Source: Alphaproteobacteria bacterium | Lineage (GTDB): Bacteria > Pseudomonadota > Alphaproteobacteria > GCA-2731375 | Assembly (NCBI GenBank): GCA_016776605.1 | Contig: JADHTB010000017.1 | Location: 23,274 to 87,273, forward strand | DNA: 64,000 nt | Reading direction: 5' to 3' | Shown: positions 59,906 through 64,000 of the stretch, piece after piece | Layout of the letters: the number at the start of each line of letters is the position of its first letter | How positions within the stretch are numbered: position 1 is the first letter of the stretch | The notes under the pieces: generated by a model | The model's database searches: none | What the model saw: only the letters and a program-made list of their open reading frames with translations | What the model was told of the DNA's origin: nothing | Position numbers and translations under genes: made by a program

Positions 59906-59952
59906 AAAACCCCTGTCAGGCCAAAATGCCCCACAGGGGTTTTGTTGTTTTT
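59906..59952 (+). terminator. Intrinsic terminator of tRNA-Met
   Basis: AAAACCCCTGT ... ACAGGGGTTTT followed by GTTGTTTTTG. Confidence 0.88.
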
Positions 59953-60400
59953 GTAGCGCGTGTGTGTAGCGCGACAGATGGTCTTGAAAAAACGACACTT
60001 GGTTTTGATGTCTGGCTGTTTTCCTTTAATGGGCTGTTTAAGTCGCCTTTAAATACTATGTAGTGTGACGCTATCCGGAGCGCCCTCGTGCGGGAGGGCT
60101 AGGTCAGGTGAACATCGGTATCAGATTGTCGATGTTGTTGATGGTGGCAACGATGATCGCGCTGGCGCCACCTATTAATGCGGCTCCGATCGCCGGATTG
60201 ATGCCAAGAACCAACTCCCAATACTGTTGTCGCCGGCCGCCTACGGCCCTGGGAGTCTCGTAGAGAATCATCAGCGGGATTTTCTGATCAGAGGCAGCGC
60301 GAGAGGTGCCAGATTTCGAGTCTGGTGCGTCTCCCTGTGACTCCTGGGCCCAACGGCCGTCAAGGCCGAGACACGAACACACGATTAGCCGGATTGTGCT

Positions 60401-61030
60401 GTTGCGAGTTGCGCTAAAGTCCGGATGATCTAAGCTTCGATCCGGTAACGCTTTATCCAGGTGTTGGTTGCGGGTTGCGCCCAAGTCCGGATGATCTAAG
60501 CTGGGCTGTCATGGTTGATGTAATACCCGCCCGTTGCGGGTTGCGCCCAAGTCCGGATGATCTAAGCTCCAAAATGCTTTCGTACAGCGCCAGGGTAGGT
60601 TGCGGGTTGCGCCCAAGTCCGGATGATCTAAGCTCAGAAGGCTGGACGCCAGCGCATGATGACGGTTGCGGGTTGCGCCCAAGTCCGGATGATCTAAGCT
60701 TCGAGACGCTAATGTGGCTTCTAGGCTTTCGTTGCGGGTTGCGCCCAAGTCCGGATGATCTAAGCTAGGTCTACGATGTTCTCGAGTCTGGCTCCGGTTG
60801 CGGGTTGCGCCCAAGTCCGGATGATCTAAGCTCTAAGGGCACAGGTCATGGAGGACGGATAGGTTGCGGGTTGCGCCCAAGTCCGGATGATCTAAGCTCA
60901 GAAGTTTGCATTTGGAAAGACCCGGTCGGTTGCGGGTTGCGCCCAAGTCCGGATGATCTAAGCTCTTCAGCATGTCCAGGACGGCTGCCTGAAGGTTGCG
61001 GGTTGCGCCCAAGTCCGGATGATCTAAGCT
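60401..61030 (+). CRISPR. Type II-C CRISPR array: 10 x 36-bp repeats (first degenerate), 9 spacers of exactly 30 bp
   Basis: GTTGCGGGTTGCGCCCAAGTCCGGATGATCTAAGCT at 60467, 60533, 60599, 60665, 60731, 60797, 60863, 60929, 60995; degenerate GTTGCGAGTTGCGCTAAAGTCCGGATGATCTAAGCT at 60401; 66-bp period. Confidence 0.99.
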
Positions 61031-61035
61031 AGATG

Positions 61036-61077
61036 GGCCTCAATTCCTTGATAAATAAGGGGATTGAGGCCTTTTTT
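61036..61077 (+). terminator. Intrinsic terminator at 3' end of CRISPR array
   Basis: GGCCTCAATTCC ... GGGATTGAGGCC followed by TTTTTT, oriented + only. Confidence 0.85.
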
Positions 61078-61101
61078 ATGGAAAAAAGCAGCGCAACCCA
61101 G

Positions 61102-61446
61102 CTAAAATAACTTAAGCTGATCGGGTTTTTTCGGTTCTTCAGCCCGGCTACCTTTGAATGATTTGATGTTTTCATACTGTTTATCGGTAATCGTCAGAAT
61201 GTTTACGGAGCCTTCGGCGGGTACACTGGCGGCAATTTTACGCTCCAAGCTCTGGGCCGCAGCACGACCGCTCAACAGCCGATAATAGATCGAAAACTGT
61301 GCCATGTGAAAGCCGTGATCCAACAATGAATTGCGGAATCTGGTGGCTGCCCTACGCTCTTCAGGTTCCACCACAGGCAAGTCGAACATCACGATCATCC
61401 ACAAGGTTCTATACCCACTCAACCAGGTTTCGCGATCAGGAATCAT
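61102..61446 (-). CDS. cas2: CRISPR-associated endonuclease Cas2
   Basis: GYRTLWMIVMFDLPVVEPEERRAATRFRNSLLDHGFHMAQFSIYYRL; start placed at 61446 (MIPDRETW). Confidence 0.95.
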   Translation of the reverse strand: MIPDRETWLSGYRTLWMIVMFDLPVVEPEERRAATRFRNSLLDHGFHMAQFSIYYRLLSGRAAAQSLERKIAASVPAEGSVNILTITDKQYENIKSFKGSRAEEPKKPDQLKLF

Positions 61447-61450
61447 CAAC

Positions 61451-62371
61451 CTACAACAGTCGGTTGGACGGCACGATTTGGGCCAGATCCAGCAGATCCT
61501 TTTTAGCGGCCAAGCTGGTCGCGAGCGATTGGGCCAGCCGCCCAAGACAATTGATTAGAGGCGACGAGCCAATTTCCGTAATTAGGTCCTGTTGCAAAAC
61601 TGCTGCCAAACGGCGTTTCCGATTCGGATCGAGGTCAGCAATTTGATCGCCATCTGCCTCGGCGAAATCGCGGGCGATGGTGTCTACCAAGGGGCGGAAC
61701 GGCTCCATCAGATCATCAACCAAGGCGAAGGAGTTGACACGGCTGCCGTGGCGCAGGCCCAGAGCTGGGTTAAGGCCCGCGCCACAGACCGCCCGGGCCG
61801 TTGCCGCTCGCAACACCGTATAGCCGTAGTTCAGATAGCTGTTGGCATCCACAGCCGCTCGTTCCCGGCGGAAACCCGACGCCATTAGCGCCGGCCAATA
61901 GTGACGCGCGGCCTGGGCCTCCATGTTTTCAGGATCGCCGGATTTGACCCGCCGTTGAAGCACCGCCAGTTCCGTTAGCTTGTCATGCTCTGGCGCGTGT
62001 TTGGCCAGGATCAATGCCTGATTGCCGATTTTGGCCCGTACCAGACGTTGCCACAGGCGCTTTTTCAACGGCTCGCCGGCATTGATCTGATCGTGCAGCA
62101 CGCCGGCGGCCTCAAAATGCACACCAAACGGCAAGGTAAACGACAGGGGATGCCAGTTATGCCCGCACACGACAATCACCGCCCGCCGCTCCGCCAGGGC
62201 CACCATTACTTGTTTGGACAAGGTGATTTGTGGGCCCGACAGGACCAGCGCCGTTATATCGTCCAACGGCACCTGGCCCAGCGTCTCCCCGTCCGCTACA
62301 ACCTTCAAGAAGCCACGGTGGATGGAAAGGTGCCGCCCCGCCTCGGCCACATCGACAATACCGCCGATCAT
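61451..62371 (-). CDS. cas1: CRISPR-associated endonuclease Cas1 (type II-C)
   Basis: DDITALVLSGPQITLSKQVMVALAERRAVIVVCGHNWHPLSFTLP; GLNPALGLRHGSRVNSFALVDDLMEPFRPLVD. Confidence 0.97.
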   Translation of the reverse strand: MIGGIVDVAEAGRHLSIHRGFLKVVADGETLGQVPLDDITALVLSGPQITLSKQVMVALAERRAVIVVCGHNWHPLSFTLPFGVHFEAAGVLHDQINAGEPLKKRLWQRLVRAKIGNQALILAKHAPEHDKLTELAVLQRRVKSGDPENMEAQAARHYWPALMASGFRRERAAVDANSYLNYGYTVLRAATARAVCGAGLNPALGLRHGSRVNSFALVDDLMEPFRPLVDTIARDFAEADGDQIADLDPNRKRRLAAVLQQDLITEIGSSPLINCLGRLAQSLATSLAAKKDLLDLAQIVPSNRLL

Positions 62372-64000
62372 AAGTTCCCTCCTGGCCCCTTCAATATCTG
62401 TCCGGCGGACGTAGCATGGATCTGCCGCAAGCCCATCAGGGCAAGCGCATTAATACTGACGTAACGTCGGGGCGCATCAGTCAATTCCTGAGGTTTCAGA
62501 TCTAGTCGGTTATCTGTCGTGCTGAAGCCCGCCACGCGCATAATCCGCTCCTGCCCTTGTTCTGTGAAGGCAACCATATCGTTCTTGAACAGGCGCATAA
62601 TGAATTTCGCCGCTGGGTGGGGTTTCTTCGCCGCCTTGTCTGGCGCACCGGCACCGGTTTCCACATAGGACCAGAATACACCCTGCCATTTGAACTGACC
62701 CGCCTGCCAACCGCCCGCCTGTCCCTTGGGAACCCGCCAGATATCACAGCAAGCATAAGAGCCCAGGGCATAGCCTTTATAAGGCGCCGACGGCACTGGC
62801 CGTACCGTTTGGTCGGCAATCAAAATCCGCACTCGCCTGACACCGTGGATCCTACTGAAATCGGCCAGCACCTTGTCATGCTTTTGGCCCATGGCAGCCG
62901 CCAAATGTTCCGCCACTGCTTTGCGTAGGTTCGGATCGCGAATGGCGCTGCACTCCTTCACGGACAACTGCGCCAGCGCCTTGCGGGTTACCAGACCATG
63001 GTGGGGCAAATCCGGATCTCGGCGATTTTCAGCAATAAAGCCATAGGCGGTTTCGTTAAACATCGCCCCTTGCAGGCCATGATCCGGTTTATACGAGACG
63101 ATAATCTCTGGCACGCGGTCACGGATCGCCTGGTTCAGGGCGGGATCCAGGTCCGGCACCGCCAGGTGAACTCGATCATCGGCCCCGCGCGCCGTCAGTC
63201 GGCTGACCTGAGTAAGCAGACCACGATCGATGAGGCCGATGACGGCGGCATCAACCGCATGGTGGCGATGGTCTTCCCGACTTTTTTTGTTATCGTCAGC
63301 CAGGATTCCGTTCAGGTGCCATTTGCCGCGCACCAAGGCCGTCAAACGGCCAGGGTTGGGCACCACCTGACCGACGCCGTCCAAGGCATGCAAGTAACTG
63401 GTCGCCGCCCGCGCCATATAGGCGGTATCGGTCAACTGCCGGGCAATAAACCCATGATCCTTAAGGTAGCGGTCAAAGGCGTTGGCGCCAAAGCGCCAGC
63501 GCTTGTTGTTAGGCAGGCCTTCAACCCGCTGCAAAATCTCCGCCCAGACGATGCCCTGTTCGGCCCGCCGGTCATCGGCAAAGGCTTCGTGTGGAGAGTC
63601 ATTACCCTTTAGGCGATTGGCCCAACGCATGGCTAAGGTGAGGTTGGACATGGAGTCATCCAAAGTTCGCGAGAACGGCAGCAGATGCTCAATCTCCACC
63701 TCACCATTGAATAACTGCGCCGCCGAAATTGTCCTGCCGGTAAAGACGCAGCGCCGTGGCAGATCGCCCTTACCCAGTTCTTCCCAAAGTTTGACTTTCT
63801 TCAAATCGAGGGCTGACATATCAGGCATGTTATGCTCGGCTTTGATACGATCGTTCTGCCGTTGGTTCTTGGCCTGCTGTTTTTCGATCTCCTCGCGCAT
63901 TTTTTTGGGTAGCTTAAGATCGCGGGTCATCTCTACATGGATTTCCACAGGGGCGCTGCCGAAACGCTCCACCAACCCGTTTACCACGCGGCGCATTTGG
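62368..64000 (-). CDS. cas9: CRISPR-associated endonuclease Cas9 (type II-C), N-terminal part outside the window
   Basis: RuvC-II VEIHVEMTRDLKLPKK; HNH CVFTGRTISAAQLFNGEVEIEHLLPFSRTLDDSMSNLTLA; RuvC-III REDHRHHAVDAAVIGL; ATGA overlap with cas1; frame open to edge. Confidence 0.97.
   Translation of the reverse strand, partial: QMRRVVNGLVERFGSAPVEIHVEMTRDLKLPKKMREEIEKQQAKNQRQNDRIKAEHNMPDMSALDLKKVKLWEELGKGDLPRRCVFTGRTISAAQLFNGEVEIEHLLPFSRTLDDSMSNLTLAMRWANRLKGNDSPHEAFADDRRAEQGIVWAEILQRVEGLPNNKRWRFGANAFDRYLKDHGFIARQLTDTAYMARAATSYLHALDGVGQVVPNPGRLTALVRGKWHLNGILADDNKKSREDHRHHAVDAAVIGLIDRGLLTQVSRLTARGADDRVHLAVPDLDPALNQAIRDRVPEIIVSYKPDHGLQGAMFNETAYGFIAENRRDPDLPHHGLVTRKALAQLSVKECSAIRDPNLRKAVAEHLAAAMGQKHDKVLADFSRIHGVRRVRILIADQTVRPVPSAPYKGYALGSYACCDIWRVPKGQAGGWQAGQFKWQGVFWSYVETGAGAPDKAAKKPHPAAKFIMRLFKNDMVAFTEQGQERIMRVAGFSTTDNRLDLKPQELTDAPRRYVSINALALMGLRQIHATSAGQILKGPGGNL

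Noticed and set aside
60251-60334. Possible complete tRNA from GGGAGTC to GTCTCCC
   Set aside because: Acceptor pairing is imperfect and no D-arm or canonical T-arm could be placed; only an anticodon-arm-like fragment is supported.
60401-60436. Degenerate first repeat considered as a minus-strand tracrRNA anti-repeat
   Set aside because: It is exactly one 66-bp period from the next repeat with a 30-bp spacer, so a terminal array repeat is the simpler reading; no nexus or terminator structure was clear on the minus strand.
60475-61032. ORFs encoding repeated MRPSPDDLS / LDHPDLGATRN peptides on both strands
   Set aside because: These are translations of the CRISPR array. The 66-bp period is a multiple of three, so frames stay open; no coding function is implied.
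61091-61099. GCGCAACCC match to the complement of the CRISPR repeat downstream of cas2
   Set aside because: Only 9 nt with no extension of pairing; too short to support a tracrRNA.
1-64000. Search for IS elements, integrases, phage genes, toxin-antitoxin or other defence genes
   Set aside because: No transposase, integrase, phage structural or recognisable defence protein other than the cas genes was seen in the ORF list.

Overview
The window is 64 kb of high-GC, gene-dense chromosome, probably from an alphaproteobacterium (inferred from the gltBD, rluD-rpoH and DUF6476 organisation and protein similarity; not verified by search). Most of it is ordinary metabolic gene content: CoA transferases, acyl-CoA enzymes, FAH and VOC proteins, SDRs, nitronate monooxygenases and LLM oxidoreductases, with gltB/gltD, rpoH, rluD and pdxH. 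The right end, after a tRNA-Met(CAU), holds a type II-C CRISPR-Cas locus on the minus strand: cas9 (3' part only, cut by the window edge), cas1, cas2, and a strictly regular array of 10 x 36-bp repeats with 9 x 30-bp spacers. The array appears to be transcribed on the + strand, toward the cas genes, and ends in an intrinsic terminator. Beyond the genes, the most interesting structure is in the intergenic DNA. There is a 265-bp near-palindrome whose two arms carry internal hairpins that differ in sequence but keep perfect pairing. Three copies of a long GGGGACACAATACTTATATC hairpin all lie between convergent genes. A 104-bp multi-hairpin repeat occurs twice, both times between divergent genes. 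A TAGRSCA-TTT motif recurs at stop codons, and there are many 11-18 bp micro-tandem duplications, often with a 15-bp period. No transposase or phage genes were recognised.
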